Positions 52,164 through 62,032 of a stretch of DNA of 64,000 nucleotides are shown here, piece by piece (positions within the stretch are counted from its first letter, which is position 1; each line of letters opens with the position of its first letter). The stretch comes from a gamma proteobacterium HTCC2207 (lineage in GTDB: Bacteria > Pseudomonadota > Gammaproteobacteria > Pseudomonadales > Porticoccaceae): positions 72,782-136,781 of the forward strand of contig CH672400.1 of assembly GCA_000153445.1 (NCBI GenBank). The letters are read 5' to 3'. The position numbers were made by a program, and so were the translations under genes. The notes beneath the pieces are model-generated. The model did no database searches, was not told the origin of the DNA, and saw nothing but the letters and a program-made list of their open reading frames with translations.

Positions 52164-52715
52164 ACAAAGTACAGATACCCTGTGATAGGGGCGCGCATTT
52201 TGGCTACAGTCGGGGTATTTGTCAATAGGTTCAGGTGCGTTTGGCAACAAAGATACAACTCGGGCTACGCTGCGGCTTGTCGTGACTTCGATCACACTTT
52301 TATTAAATCTAGGTCTCTATTTACTATACTGATATCTGCGTCATTTATTCTCTTGAGATATTTTCCATAATGACTGCAGCCTCTGACTGGGGCGTATCAA
52401 AACTGTCTGGATCAACATGGTTTGCTATTGCTTAAGCCAGGATGTCCAGAAGTCTCTGTGTTTTATAATAGATGTTGATCTTAAATACAGGCGGCAGTGA
52501 CGATATGCCTTGGTCAGAGGTCTTTTAATAAGCCTGTCGAATACTGGCCCCGGAAACTTCGGGAATATCGACCACCCTGCCGAATACAGCCCTTAAGCTA
52601 AGAAAACCCCTCATAAAATGGCTAGGTGCCCCTCTCAGCTCGTTACGATGGGTGGCTATAATGAACAGCCATCGTGGTTAAAGCGGTTCCAAAGGCCCTG
52701 GAAGGCGGCTAGATA
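52164..52715. other. 552-bp gap between tRNA-Met and EamA gene
   Basis: Contains the tRNA-Met promoter at its left edge. The rest has no open frame with coding character; the longest ATG frame on the plus strand at the left overlaps the tRNA and is spurious. A short frame near 52371 (MTAASDWGVSK and on, 21 codons) has no ribosome site. The sequence looks like eroded DNA or an unrecognised RNA region. Confidence 0.5.
52197..52225 (-). promoter_or_regulatory. Stable-RNA promoter of tRNA-Met
   Basis: On the minus strand TTGACA (52225-52220, perfect) and CAAAAT (52202-52197) are 17 bp apart, followed by the GC-rich discriminator GCGCGCCCC. This is the arrangement expected for a growth-rate and stringently controlled tRNA promoter. 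Confidence 0.75.
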
Positions 52716-53645
52716 TTAGCGTTGATCTGGCTTGCTCAGAGATGTCAGCATAGAACCACCGACCACCAGGGCGGCACCACACAGAGTTAATGCTGTTATG
52801 GGTTCCACCGCGAGTCCTTCGAATGGGATTAGGTGGGCTATGCTCACAGTCACAAGCGGTGTCAGAGCCAATATCGCACTCACTTTGGATGCCTCTATAT
52901 GGGCCATTGCCTCTGCAAAGCTGCCGTAGCCAATCAATGTGTTAAGCCCACAAAAGACGATTAGCAACCATTGCATATTACTGAGTTGCGGTAGCGCGGA
53001 AAAGTCGGAAAAGGGGAGAAACGCCAGAGTTCCAAGCCAATAAAATATTACCATGGTTTCTTGGGAGCTAAATTGTTGTAGTAAGAGTTTTTGCATAATG
53101 GCGTAGCCAGTCCACATGAGTGCGGCGGTAAGAACCAGCATAATGCCGATGCCATAGGCATTGACGGCGACAAACACATCGTAGAAGCGTGGGTAGAAGA
53201 ACAGTCCCAGACCGGTAACAAAAGCGAAAAAACCCAGCCATTGGCGTCTGGAGAGTCGTTCACCAAAGAACCAGACTCCGCTGAGAAGGAGTAGCATTGG
53301 TGCAGCTTGGATAACCAGTTGGGCGGCTTCTGCTGTAGTTCTCTCGAGGCCACTGATATAGAGGGCATAGTTGGCTGCGAGTAGACCGCCTGCTGCGAGC
53401 ATCTGGAATAATGATCGCGGCGCTTGCAGCCGCCTAAATAGAGGCGTTCGGCTGGGGTGCCCTCGGCGTAACAGAATGTAGGGAGTGAGTAGCAGTGCTG
53501 CCAGTACAAAGCGGAAAAACGTTGTGGTGGCTGGATCTAGGGTTTGCATCACCCCTTTCAGTGCAATGGGCAGTACGCCCCAAAGAATAGCGGTCGTCAG
53601 GGCTAACAGAAGTCCAAACTTCCAGCGCCCAGAGACCCTGCTCAC
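52716..53645 (-). CDS. EamA/DMT family transporter
   Basis: 309-aa inner-membrane exporter of the drug/metabolite superfamily with ten predicted helices in two EamA repeats (about residues 10-145 and 165-300). Typical wording includes LLALTTAILWGVLPIALKGVM, FRFVLAALLLTPYILLRR and GLNTLIGYGSFAEAMAHIEASKVSAILALTPLVT. It starts with GTG 53645, 6 bp after the ychF stop, so it is the last gene of the prs-rplY-pth-ychF transcript. Substrate unknown. Confidence 0.9.
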   Translation of the reverse strand: MSRVSGRWKFGLLLALTTAILWGVLPIALKGVMQTLDPATTTFFRFVLAALLLTPYILLRRGHPSRTPLFRRLQAPRSLFQMLAAGGLLAANYALYISGLERTTAEAAQLVIQAAPMLLLLSGVWFFGERLSRRQWLGFFAFVTGLGLFFYPRFYDVFVAVNAYGIGIMLVLTAALMWTGYAIMQKLLLQQFSSQETMVIFYWLGTLAFLPFSDFSALPQLSNMQWLLIVFCGLNTLIGYGSFAEAMAHIEASKVSAILALTPLVTVSIAHLIPFEGLAVEPITALTLCGAALVVGGSMLTSLSKPDQR

Positions 53646-53651
53646 AGTGGA

Positions 53652-54743
53652 CTAAACATTGAAGCGGAAGTGAATCACATCGCCGTCTTTAACGATGTAG
53701 TCCTTGCCTTCGAGGCGCCATTTTCCAGCATCCTTCGCGCCCTGCTCGCCATTGCCAGCTATATAGTCGTCGTAACCAATAATTTCAGCGCGAATAAAGC
53801 CTTTCTCAAAGTCAGTGTGAATCTTGCCCGCACTCTGAGGTGCTGTGGCGCCGACCGGGATAGTCCATGCGCGAACTTCCTGCACACCGGCCGTAAAGTA
53901 GGTCTGCAAATTCAGTAGGTTGTAGCCTGCGCGAATTACACGGTTGAGACCAGGTTCTTGCATACCCATTTCTTCAAGAAACTCGACTTTCTCGTCGTCT
54001 TCTAATTCACTGATTTCCGCTTCAAGCTTATTGCAGATCGGCACTACTATGGAACCCTCTGCTTCGGCTATGGCAATCACCGCGTCAAGGTATGGGTTGT
54101 TTTCAAAACCCTCTTCATCGACATTGGCAATATACATGGTGGGCTTGAGAGTCAGTAGGCTGAGCGGTTTGAGTATGGCGAGTTCGTCGTCGGTCAGCTC
54201 GAATGAACGCAGCGGTTTCGCTTCATTGAGATGTGGCAAAATTTTCTCTGCTACCGCTTTGATTGCAACGGCATCCTGGTCTTTGCCTTTGGCGGCTTTT
54301 GCGGCCCTCAAAATGGCTTTCTCGACAGTGTCTAGATCGGCAAGTGCGAGTTCGGTGTTAATAACATCTATATCATCCGAAGGGCTAATAGTGCCTTCCA
54401 CATGAATTACGTTTTCGTCGTCAAAGCAGCGCACCACATGGGCGATGGCATGAGTCTCACGAATAGTGCCCAAAAATTTATTGCCCAGGCCTTCACCTTT
54501 AGAGGCGCCAGCAACCAGACCTGCAATGTCGACAAACTCCATACTAGTGGGAACTATACGCTGGGGTTTAACGATCGCGGAGATTAAGTCTTGGCGTGGA
54601 TCCGGAATCGGCACAACGCCGGTATTTGGCTCTATGGTGCAAAATGGAAAATTTTCCGCGCTGATGCCCGCTTTGGTCAGTGCGTTAAACAGGGTTGATT
54701 TACCCACATTAGGCAGGCCGACAATTCCGCAGTTAAAACCCAT
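53652..54743 (-). CDS. ychF: Ribosome-binding ATPase YchF
   Basis: 363-aa Obg-related ATPase. G1 is [19 protein letters not shown]3 is [20 protein letters not shown], and the altered G4 NVDE (in [10 protein letters not shown]) gives ATP rather than GTP preference. A coiled-coil arm and a C-terminal TGS domain (from about residue 280, ending [16 protein letters not shown]) complete it. YchF binds the ribosome and modulates oxidative stress responses. Standard position directly after pth. Confidence 0.97.
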   Translation of the reverse strand: MGFNCGIVGLPNVGKSTLFNALTKAGISAENFPFCTIEPNTGVVPIPDPRQDLISAIVKPQRIVPTSMEFVDIAGLVAGASKGEGLGNKFLGTIRETHAIAHVVRCFDDENVIHVEGTISPSDDIDVINTELALADLDTVEKAILRAAKAAKGKDQDAVAIKAVAEKILPHLNEAKPLRSFELTDDELAILKPLSLLTLKPTMYIANVDEEGFENNPYLDAVIAIAEAEGSIVVPICNKLEAEISELEDDEKVEFLEEMGMQEPGLNRVIRAGYNLLNLQTYFTAGVQEVRAWTIPVGATAPQSAGKIHTDFEKGFIRAEIIGYDDYIAGNGEQGAKDAGKWRLEGKDYIVKDGDVIHFRFNV

Positions 54744-54771
54744 TTTATAATCCTTGTGCTAGTGACTAGCG

Positions 54772-55359
54772 TTATTGTTGCACAGTATGGAGTTCGGTCA
54801 TGGCGCGTTCCCACTGACCGGCAATGGCCAGTGGTAAAGTGCGCAGCGCATCATCAATACTGTTAGAAATTAGTTGTTGGTCTGACGGTGACGCTTTTTT
54901 CAGCACATAGTCGGCGACCTGGCGTGCATCGCCTGGATGGCCAATACCGATTCTCAGACGGGCAAAGTTTTTATTGTTGGCGAGGCTCTGGACAATATCA
55001 CGCAGACCATTGTGGCCGCCGTGGCCGCCGCCTTTTTTAAATCGTGCAGCACCGGGTGAAATGTCCAGCTCATCGTGAACCACTAAGATGGCTTCTACGG
55101 GCACTTGATAAAACCGTGCCAGAGCTGCAACGGACTGACCGCTGCGATTCATAAAGGTGGTAGGGATAAGCAATCTGACGTCACGATTGTCGATAGTGAT
55201 TTTGGCGGTATCACCAAAAAATTTCGACTCGTGTTTCAGTGTGCCACTACAGCTTTTAGCAAGTTCCAGAACCAAGTCGGCCCCGGCATTGTGACGCGTC
55301 CGATCATAATTAGGGCCGGGATTTCCCAGCCCCACGATTAACTCTACGGGCGTTTCCAA
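54772..55359 (-). CDS. pth: Peptidyl-tRNA hydrolase
   Basis: 195-aa enzyme that releases peptides from prematurely dropped peptidyl-tRNA. Seen are VGLGNPGPNYDRTRHNAG with the catalytic His (TRHNAG), TFMNRSGQSV with the conserved Asn, and HDELDISPGAARFKKGGGHGGHNGLRDI. It starts with TTG at 55359. Lies between rplY and ychF as in other gammaproteobacteria. Confidence 0.96.
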   Translation of the reverse strand: METPVELIVGLGNPGPNYDRTRHNAGADLVLELAKSCSGTLKHESKFFGDTAKITIDNRDVRLLIPTTFMNRSGQSVAALARFYQVPVEAILVVHDELDISPGAARFKKGGGHGGHNGLRDIVQSLANNKNFARLRIGIGHPGDARQVADYVLKKASPSDQQLISNSIDDALRTLPLAIAGQWERAMTELHTVQQ

Positions 55360-55393
55360 TGTCAGGGCCTACTCAGGTTGGCAAAAGTGAAGA

Positions 55394-56041
55394 TTACTCT
55401 TCGCTTGCCTCTCCATCTTCCGCAACAGCAGGCGCAGCGTCGTCTGCTACAGGTGCTGCCTTAGGTTTGTTGATGCTCACAATCGGTAAATCGTGATCAG
55501 GGCCGTGGCTCAGTGCAACACTTTCTACGCCTTTAGGGAAGACGATGTCAGAGATGTGCAGTGTTTGGCCAATCTCAACTGCCGCCATATCAACTTCGAT
55601 GTACTCAGGCAGATCCTGTGGCAGGCAGCTGATATCGATCTCAGTCATGGTGTGGGCAATAAGACCGCCACCAATTTTAACGCCGACACAGATATCTTCG
55701 TTGATAAAGTGAATCGGTGCTTTAGTCTGCAGCAATGTCTTCTTGTTCACGCGAAGGAAATCCAAGTGCAAGATAACAGGCTTGATGGGGTGACGCTGGA
55801 CGTCTTTAAGAATGACGTCTTCAGACTTACCGTCGATGTCCAAAGCAATAACGTGGGAATAAAAGGCTTCGTTCTCAAGCGCTTTTGCCACATCTTTGTG
55901 GATCAGGCTAATCTGTGCTGGCGTTTTCTTTCCGCCATAAACGATTGCTGGTACTTCTGCAGCCAGACGACGCAGGCGGCGGCTCGCACCTTTCCCTGTA
56001 TCCTCACGACCTTTTGCGTGTAATGTAAAATCAGTAGACAT
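55394..56041 (-). CDS. rplY: Ribosomal protein L25, CTC (long) form
   Basis: 215-aa 50S protein binding 5S rRNA. The N-terminal L25 domain (residues 1-95, GKGASRRLRRLAAEVPAIVYGG) is followed by the CTC-type beta domain (GVKIGGGLIAHTMTEIDISCLPQDLPEYIEVDMA) and an acidic Ala/Glu tail. The long form is typical of Pseudomonas and relatives. Located between prs and pth, the conserved order. Confidence 0.96.
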   Translation of the reverse strand: MSTDFTLHAKGREDTGKGASRRLRRLAAEVPAIVYGGKKTPAQISLIHKDVAKALENEAFYSHVIALDIDGKSEDVILKDVQRHPIKPVILHLDFLRVNKKTLLQTKAPIHFINEDICVGVKIGGGLIAHTMTEIDISCLPQDLPEYIEVDMAAVEIGQTLHISDIVFPKGVESVALSHGPDHDLPIVSINKPKAAPVADDAAPAVAEDGEASEE

Positions 56042-56133
56042 AATAGTCTCCTAGTAATGCCGAACCAGACCGCGACCAGACCTGAAACGGAGTTTATTGC
56101 CTCGAAATGAGGCGGTTGCAACAGCGCCAGCTG

Positions 56134-57075
56134 TTAGTCGAACATGGCGCTGATAGATTCTTCATTGCTGATGCGACGCACTGACTCTCCGAGCAGCTTG
56201 CCCAGAGAAAGAGTGCGAATTTTTCCACACTTTTTAGCATCTTCTCGCAGCGGAATACTGTTGGTAACGACCAGTTCATCGAGCTGTGAATTTTTAATAT
56301 TTTCTATGGCCTTGCCTGACAACACCGCGTGGGTAGCGTAGGCAACAACCTTGGTCGCACCGTTTTTCTTCAGTGCTTCAGCGGCTTTGCAAAGGGTGCC
56401 AGCGGTATCGACTATATCGTCTACTAGCACGCAGGTGCGACCTTCCACTTCACCGATCAGATTCATCACTTCGCTCTGATTGGAGGAGGGGCGGCGTTTA
56501 TCAATAATCGCTAGATCGCAGTCGAGTTGTTTGGCGACTGCTCTAGCTCGCACAACACCGCCAACATCTGGAGAGACAACCTGAAGGTTTTTGTAATTCT
56601 GACGTTCGATATCACCCAGTAAAACCGGCGCACCGTAAACATTATCAACTGTACAGTTGAAGAAGCCTTGAATCTGCTCTGCGTGAAGGTCAACAGTCAG
56701 AACGCGATCAACGCCAGCATTGGAAAGCATATCGGCAACAACTTTCGCACTGATAGGCACACGTACTGAGCGGACACGACGATCTTGACGGGCATAGCCA
56801 AAGTAGGGGACAACTGCGGTGATACGACCGGCAGATGCGCGACGCAGTGCGTCGATCATGAATATCAGTTCCATCAGGTGGCGATTGGTCGGAGCACAGG
56901 TGGGCTGAACTACAAACACGTCATTTCCGCGGACATTTTCACGAATCTCAATATTGATTTCGCCGTCGGAGAAAAGTGAGACACCTGCGTTACCAAGCGG
57001 GATTCCCAGTGTACGGGCGATTTCATTCGCCAGTGCCGGGTTTGCATTCCCGGTGAAGACCATTAATCTTGCCAC
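56134..57075 (-). CDS. prs: Ribose-phosphate pyrophosphokinase
   Basis: 313-aa PRPP synthetase transferring pyrophosphate from ATP to ribose 5-phosphate. Seen are [12 protein letters not shown], the ATP loop [10 protein letters not shown], the flexible region [21 protein letters not shown] and the PRPP loop [20 protein letters not shown]. The start is set at GTG 57075, which has CCAGGA at good spacing and gives the family length; an ATG at 57096 would be only 10 nt from the tRNA-Gln end without a ribosome site. Sits directly after tRNA-Gln on the same strand. Confidence 0.95.
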   Translation of the reverse strand: MARLMVFTGNANPALANEIARTLGIPLGNAGVSLFSDGEINIEIRENVRGNDVFVVQPTCAPTNRHLMELIFMIDALRRASAGRITAVVPYFGYARQDRRVRSVRVPISAKVVADMLSNAGVDRVLTVDLHAEQIQGFFNCTVDNVYGAPVLLGDIERQNYKNLQVVSPDVGGVVRARAVAKQLDCDLAIIDKRRPSSNQSEVMNLIGEVEGRTCVLVDDIVDTAGTLCKAAEALKKNGATKVVAYATHAVLSGKAIENIKNSQLDELVVTNSIPLREDAKKCGKIRTLSLGKLLGESVRRISNEESISAMFD

Positions 57076-57105
57076 GTCATTTTTCCTGGTATTCATAATA
57101 AGATA

Positions 57106-57181
57106 TGGCTGGGGCGGGAGGATTCGAACCTCCGAATACCGGGATCAAAACCCGATGCCTTAACCACTTGGCGACGCCCCA
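57106..57181 (-). tRNA. tRNA-Gln (TTG)
   Basis: 76-nt tRNA with encoded CCA. Acceptor TGGGGCG pairs with CGCCCCA; the anticodon loop TTTTGAT between CGGG and CCCG gives TTG; the T arm is GGAGGTTCGAATCCTCC. Its first 22 nt are also the end of the ispE coding frame. Between ispE and prs, so it is expected to be cut from the polycistronic transcript by RNase P and RNase E. Confidence 0.96.
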
Positions 57182-58029
57182 GTAAAAAATTCTCTCAATT
57201 GCTGATGAACTTGCGAGTGATTGACACCTCGCGCAACAAATGCGTTCCAGTGCTGCGGAACTGCGGCTAAAACCCTGTTGGCTTCGGCCTGCGTTTCCCA
57301 GCGGCAAAAAACACTTGCTCCAGTTCCTGTCATCATTGGCTTTGCGAAGTCTTGAAGCCACTCAACCACCTCTTTAACCTGTGGGTAGAGCTCTTCGACA
57401 ATAGCCTGGCAGTCGTTCCTGTACTGCTCCTCCGAGAGGGCGCGTATTTTGATCGGAAGGGAGTGCCTTGTCAATTGAGGATTTGAAAAAATTTCACCTG
57501 TTGGCACCTTACAGGGAGGGGTAATGACCAAATACCAGCTATTGGCTATATCAAAGGGGGTTAATTCGTCCCCAATGCCTTCGGCGAAGGCGCTGCGGCC
57601 CATGACAAAAACCGGCACATCTGCGCCCAGGGCTGCGCCCAATTTAGCCAGTTCGACTAAGGATAAATCGCACTGCCAGAGCACATTCAGGGCCAGTAAG
57701 GTGGTTGCCGCATTGCTGCTGCCACCGCCCAGGCCAGCGCCCATAGGCAAATTTTTGTCCACAACAATCGAACAGCCCAGCTTGCATCCTGTCTTTTCTT
57801 GCAACGCTCTTGCTGCGCGAACAATTAAATTATCTTCTTCAGCGACGCCCGCAACTTGCGGCGATAAATGGATTTCACTGTGATCGGTCACGGTGAATGT
57901 GAGCTGGTCGCCGCCATCGAGGAGCTGAAACAAGGTTTGCAGGTTGTGATAGCCGTCGTCACGCTGTCCCGTGATATGTAAAAACAGGTTAATTTTCGGC
58001 GGTGCCGATAGGGTGATCGAAGGAATCAT
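57160..58029 (-). CDS. ispE: 4-diphosphocytidyl-2-C-methyl-D-erythritol kinase
   Basis: 289-aa GHMP kinase of the MEP isoprenoid pathway. Substrate motif SAPPKINLFLHITGQRDDGYHNLQTLFQ, ATP loop MGAGLGGGSSNAATTL and the third GHMP motif MTGTGASVFCRWE are all present. The conserved end VARGVNHSQVHQQL is followed by a short tail, and the last seven codons plus the TAA fall inside the tRNA-Gln gene on the same strand (57160-57181), an unusual overlap. Follows lolB after 13 bp. Confidence 0.95.
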   Translation of the reverse strand: MIPSITLSAPPKINLFLHITGQRDDGYHNLQTLFQLLDGGDQLTFTVTDHSEIHLSPQVAGVAEEDNLIVRAARALQEKTGCKLGCSIVVDKNLPMGAGLGGGSSNAATTLLALNVLWQCDLSLVELAKLGAALGADVPVFVMGRSAFAEGIGDELTPFDIANSWYLVITPPCKVPTGEIFSNPQLTRHSLPIKIRALSEEQYRNDCQAIVEELYPQVKEVVEWLQDFAKPMMTGTGASVFCRWETQAEANRVLAAVPQHWNAFVARGVNHSQVHQQLREFFTGASPSG

Positions 58030-58042
58030 GGTGGAGCTGTTC

Positions 58043-58651
58043 TTATTTGGCGAAAGACCAGTCGGATATTACCAGCTTAAAGGAGTAGCGCCTATCATCG
58101 CTGGACTGATGAGTGCCGACTATTTTGCCCGGTAAGCTGCCGGCACCGGTTTCTGAGTAGCGGCTAAAGCTGAGTTGCCAGCCGGCCTGCTCGAAACTGC
58201 TGGCATAGCCCTCAGGGCTGGTGGCAATGCTGCTGGCTGTTTTTTGGTTAGGTGAGGGGAGGCCTCGGGCCCACCAACTGAGTGCGTTCACTGGCAGTGG
58301 CACGCCAGTGAGCTGAGTGGCGAGCTTCTGTGGTGTCTGGCGATAGATCTTATCCTGATAGAGCATCTCAGCATTCTGCTGATTCCCGGATAGAGTTGCA
58401 CTGCCAGCGCCAAAGGGGCCGGTGAGCTGTAATTGAAATTTCTCCTGTCGCTGCTGCCAGTTGACTGATGCACTGCCGCCGTTGTCTGGCCCACGAAATC
58501 CGAGTTTACCGGACAGTCTCCAATCATTGAGCTGTGACACCCGCAGCTGATAAGCCTGCCAATCAGCGGTTGTTGATATTGACGTTTGCGGCGATTGAAT
58601 AGCGCAGGCGCTGAGAGTAAATACAATTATAAGTAAAAGGACTCTGTTCAC
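58043..58651 (-). CDS. lolB: Outer membrane lipoprotein LolB
   Basis: 202-aa receptor that accepts lipoproteins from LolA and inserts them in the outer membrane. The lipobox LSAC places the lipid on C16. The mature part has WRLSGKLGFRGPDNGGSASVNWQQ, FQLQLTGPFGAGSATLSG and PVNALSWWARGLP, all LolB features. The start overlaps the stop of the TPR gene (ATGA). Upstream of ispE in the conserved order. Confidence 0.95.
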   Translation of the reverse strand: MNRVLLLIIVFTLSACAIQSPQTSISTTADWQAYQLRVSQLNDWRLSGKLGFRGPDNGGSASVNWQQRQEKFQLQLTGPFGAGSATLSGNQQNAEMLYQDKIYRQTPQKLATQLTGVPLPVNALSWWARGLPSPNQKTASSIATSPEGYASSFEQAGWQLSFSRYSETGAGSLPGKIVGTHQSSDDRRYSFKLVISDWSFAK

Positions 58652-60477
58652 TGATTCGGCTCTGTAGGACTGGGCTGTTTAAGCGTGGCAGAGTCTGTCT
58701 CAGAATCTGGGTTTATGATCTGTGAATTAGAGGGATCGGCACCAAGGCGCTGCATAGTATTTTTAATCGTTGGGTGACTCGGTGATCGGGCAAGGCCTTG
58801 CTGCCAGGTTTGCAGGGCGGCCTGTCGGTTGCCGAGAAACCAGAGTACCTCGCCTAAATGAGCGGCAATTTCTGGATCCGGTAAAATCGCCATGGCTTTC
58901 TGTAGAAAGGGCAGCGCCTCTTCGGCTCTACCCATAACAAACAATACCCAGCCCATACTGTCAATAATCGCTGGATCGCCGGGATTCAGCAGATAGGCGC
59001 GCTTAATTAATCTATAGGCTTCTTCGCTGCGATCTGTGTGCAAAATCATGGTGTAACCCAATGCATTAAGGGCCGTGGGATTGTCCGCGTCCTGGGCCAA
59101 CAGTGCACGCAGGTCCTGCTCGGCAAGGGCAAAGTTATTTTGCAGTTCCGCGACCATTGATCGTGCATAGAGCAGGTTGGCGTCAGTGGGGTTGGCCTGC
59201 AGGCCGCTGCTGAGTAGCTTGATCGCCTGGTCGCTCTGGTTGTTACTGACCAGTAGATTAGATTCTAGCTGAATCAGCTCTGAAGCCTGATTGGGTTGTT
59301 GGCGACGCAAACCCTGGAGATAGGCCCTGGCCTGATCTATGCCATAGCCCTGGGCCAGCAGAATCGCAGCTCTGGATGCAGCGCCTAAATAGTTGCGGCC
59401 AAATTTAACCTGCTGATAGTGCTCCAGTGCAGTTGTTAGATCGCCATTGCGCTCGGCGATGGTGGCCAGATGATACTGGGCATCAGCTTTTATACTGGGA
59501 TCGCGAGAGGCCTGTTGGAAAAGCGCTATAGCCTGTTCCTCATTGCCCTGATTCAGGTAGAGCAGGCCTAGTAGATAGTTTATTTGCTGATCATCTGCAT
59601 TCTGTTCCCTCAGCAGCTCAAACTGCAGAATTGCCTGAGGGCGATCAAGCAGGGTAAGAAAGCGTGCGTACTGCAAGCGGAGATTGCGGTCATCTGGTTG
59701 GCGTTGTAATGCATCGGCGAGCAGAGTGGAGGCTTCATTGACTCTGTCCTGCTGGTGCAGCAGCTGAGCTAGCAGTAACAGACCGCGCTGATTATCGGGA
59801 GACAACGCTAAAAAATGTTGGCTGGTGGCTACCGCGCTATCTAAGTCGTCCAGTTCGCGAAACAAAATGGCTACTGCCAGTTCCGCGGTAGCTTGCTGAT
59901 CTGGCTCCAGCGGTATGGCTCTATAGGCTTCTATCAGTCGGGGAATCAAAGCCTGTTTGTTGTCCTCATCGATTGCTGTGACTGCCAGAAAAGCTTCCAC
60001 ATCATTCTCATTGCGATATAGCCAAGATGCTTGTTCCAATGCCTCAAAGGGTCGTTTGTGCAGGGCGTAGGCCTGCAGTGCTGCGCGGTGTGCGGCGGCC
60101 TGTTTGGGTTCCACTTCGACCCAGAGTTGTGCGCTCTCCAAGATTGCCACGGCATCGCCCTGGTGAGTGGCAATGCTGTTGGTCAGTCGGATAATATCGG
60201 CGTCGCGGGTTTTGCGAGCCTGCACCAGATAGTTATCCAGTGCCGTCTTAAACTGGCCTCGGGTCAGCGCGACATCGGCCACCAAAATTTGGTAGAGAGA
60301 GTCTTCGGCGAAGGGCTTGGTGGACGCTAATGGGCGTTTCTGGGTTTCTATTCTGTCAGCGGGCGCTGCAGCTGAAGATGGATTGCCATTTTCCGGCACG
60401 GAGGCGCAGGCTGTCAGCAGTGCAATAAGACTGATAGCAAAGGGTGCTGAGCGAATGGGTTTGAGTAAATTCATCAT
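58648..60477 (-). CDS. TPR-repeat lipoprotein
   Basis: 609-aa tetratricopeptide protein. The signal peptide ends with LLTAC (C24), so it is probably an outer-membrane-facing lipoprotein. The rest is built of many 34-residue helical repeats, for example NYLLGLLYLNQGNEEQAIALFQQASRDP and PTALNALGYTMILHTDRSEEAYRLIKRAYLLNPGDPAIIDSMGWVLFVMGRAEEALPF regions. Similar proteins precede lolB in many gammaproteobacteria, but function is not established. Either of two adjacent ATGs may start it; AAGAAG precedes both. Divergent to hemA. Confidence 0.9.
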   Translation of the reverse strand: MMNLLKPIRSAPFAISLIALLTACASVPENGNPSSAAAPADRIETQKRPLASTKPFAEDSLYQILVADVALTRGQFKTALDNYLVQARKTRDADIIRLTNSIATHQGDAVAILESAQLWVEVEPKQAAAHRAALQAYALHKRPFEALEQASWLYRNENDVEAFLAVTAIDEDNKQALIPRLIEAYRAIPLEPDQQATAELAVAILFRELDDLDSAVATSQHFLALSPDNQRGLLLLAQLLHQQDRVNEASTLLADALQRQPDDRNLRLQYARFLTLLDRPQAILQFELLREQNADDQQINYLLGLLYLNQGNEEQAIALFQQASRDPSIKADAQYHLATIAERNGDLTTALEHYQQVKFGRNYLGAASRAAILLAQGYGIDQARAYLQGLRRQQPNQASELIQLESNLLVSNNQSDQAIKLLSSGLQANPTDANLLYARSMVAELQNNFALAEQDLRALLAQDADNPTALNALGYTMILHTDRSEEAYRLIKRAYLLNPGDPAIIDSMGWVLFVMGRAEEALPFLQKAMAILPDPEIAAHLGEVLWFLGNRQAALQTWQQGLARSPSHPTIKNTMQRLGADPSNSQIINPDSETDSATLKQPSPTEPNQ

Positions 60478-60693
60478 CTTCTTTGTTTAGGGATCCTTTA
60501 TCTAAGACCTTTATTGCGGCAAAAGATTAGTGTGCTTTCTAACATTATCCTTTTTTTATGGTATTTCTGATTATGCTGGTCAGACTGGTGTAAAATCTCT
60601 CGCCTAAAGCAGCCGTCGATATCTCAACCACTTTGATTTTGAGTATAGACCGATAATTAAGCAAGTAGCAGAGAGATAAACAGCGCAGTAATC

Positions 60694-61950
60694 ATGGGTA
60701 TTCTGGCATTTGGAATCAATCATACAACCGCTTCCGTGGATCTCCGCGGCCGTTTTGCCTTTGCCCCAGAAATTGTTATTGAGTCATTGCAACAGGCTCT
60801 AGAAAATCTACACGGTGGTGAAATCGCTCTGCTATCTACCTGTAATCGCACTGAAATTTATTTTCACGGTGAGGCCAGTGACGAGCAATTACTTGGCTGG
60901 CTGGCGGATTGCAAAGGGGTGGCGCTTGAGCAGTTGCGGGACTGTTATTACTGTTATCGGGATCAGCAGGCAGTGCGACATATTATGTGTGTTGCCAGCG
61001 GGCTCGATTCTCTGGTGCTCGGCGAGCCGCAAATTTTTGGTCAGATTAAATCAGCCTATGCTGTGGGCCGCGAGGCGGGCACTGTTGGCACTCACCTGAA
61101 TCAAGTTTTTCAAAGCGCCTTTGCTGCAGCCAAGCGAGTTCGTTCGGAAACCGCTATTGGCCAAAATCCCGTCTCTGTTGCCTACGCCTCAGTCAGCCTT
61201 GCTGAGCAAATTTTTGCCGACTTAAAACAGGTTCACGCGTTATTGATTGGCGCTGGCGAAACCATTGAGCTAGTGGCTCGCCACCTGCGTGACAAGCAAA
61301 TTGGATCGATCACGGTCGCCAACCGAACTCTGAGTCGTGCCCAGGAGTTGGCTGCGGATTTTTCTGCCAATGCGATTCTCTTATCAGATATTCATGATCA
61401 TCTGCCTCAGGCGGATATCGTTATTTCTTCAACTGCTAGCCAATTGCCAGTTCTGGGTAAGGGCGCAGTGGAATCGGCCCTAAAAAAGCGTCGCCACAAA
61501 CCGATGTTTATGGTCGATATAGCCGTCCCTCGGGATATAGAGCCGGAGGTGGAAACCCTCGATGATGTCTACCTCTATACAGTGGATGATTTGCAGGAAG
61601 TGATTCAGGGCAATCTGCGCGCGCGCCAGACTGCCGCTGATGTGGCCCAGGTTATTATTGATCAAGAAGCTGATAGCTGGTCACGCCAGCAGCGTTCTCT
61701 TGCGGTGGTGGATACCATTCGCGCCTTTCGCGACAGCGTTGAAAAAATTCGCGTCGAAGAGGTTGGCAAAGCGTTACTGTCACTACAGCGGGGTCAAGAC
61801 TCCGAGTCTGTGATTGAGACCTTGGCGCGAAATCTGACCAATAAACTGATGCACAAACCCACCACTCGCCTCAAGCAGGCCAGTGAAGAGGGGCGCGATG
61901 ACACCATTAATGCCACTCAGGACCTTTTCGGTCTGGATAAAAAGCGTTAG
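60694..61950 (+). CDS. hemA: Glutamyl-tRNA reductase
   Basis: 418-aa first enzyme of C5-pathway tetrapyrrole synthesis, reducing glutamyl-tRNA to glutamate semialdehyde with NADPH. The catalytic Cys is in LLSTCNRTEIYF, the domain starts FGINHTTASVDLRGRFAF, and the NADPH domain has ALLIGAGETIELVARHL and VANRTLSRAQELA. A dimerisation helix domain closes the protein. Divergent to the TPR-lolB-ispE block across 216 bp, and followed by prfA after 82 bp. Confidence 0.97.
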   Translation: MGILAFGINHTTASVDLRGRFAFAPEIVIESLQQALENLHGGEIALLSTCNRTEIYFHGEASDEQLLGWLADCKGVALEQLRDCYYCYRDQQAVRHIMCVASGLDSLVLGEPQIFGQIKSAYAVGREAGTVGTHLNQVFQSAFAAAKRVRSETAIGQNPVSVAYASVSLAEQIFADLKQVHALLIGAGETIELVARHLRDKQIGSITVANRTLSRAQELAADFSANAILLSDIHDHLPQADIVISSTASQLPVLGKGAVESALKKRRHKPMFMVDIAVPRDIEPEVETLDDVYLYTVDDLQEVIQGNLRARQTAADVAQVIIDQEADSWSRQQRSLAVVDTIRAFRDSVEKIRVEEVGKALLSLQRGQDSESVIETLARNLTNKLMHKPTTRLKQASEEGRDDTINATQDLFGLDKKR

Positions 61951-62032
61951 CGTCGCTCACCGCAAGACCTCTCTTTCAGAGCTACAAAATTGCACCGCGC
62001 TTTGACAGCGCAAAACCAGACATGGATATTCA

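Noticed and set aside
52131-52370. 79-codon frame over the tRNA-Met gene
   Set aside because: It starts inside the tRNA and has no ribosome site.
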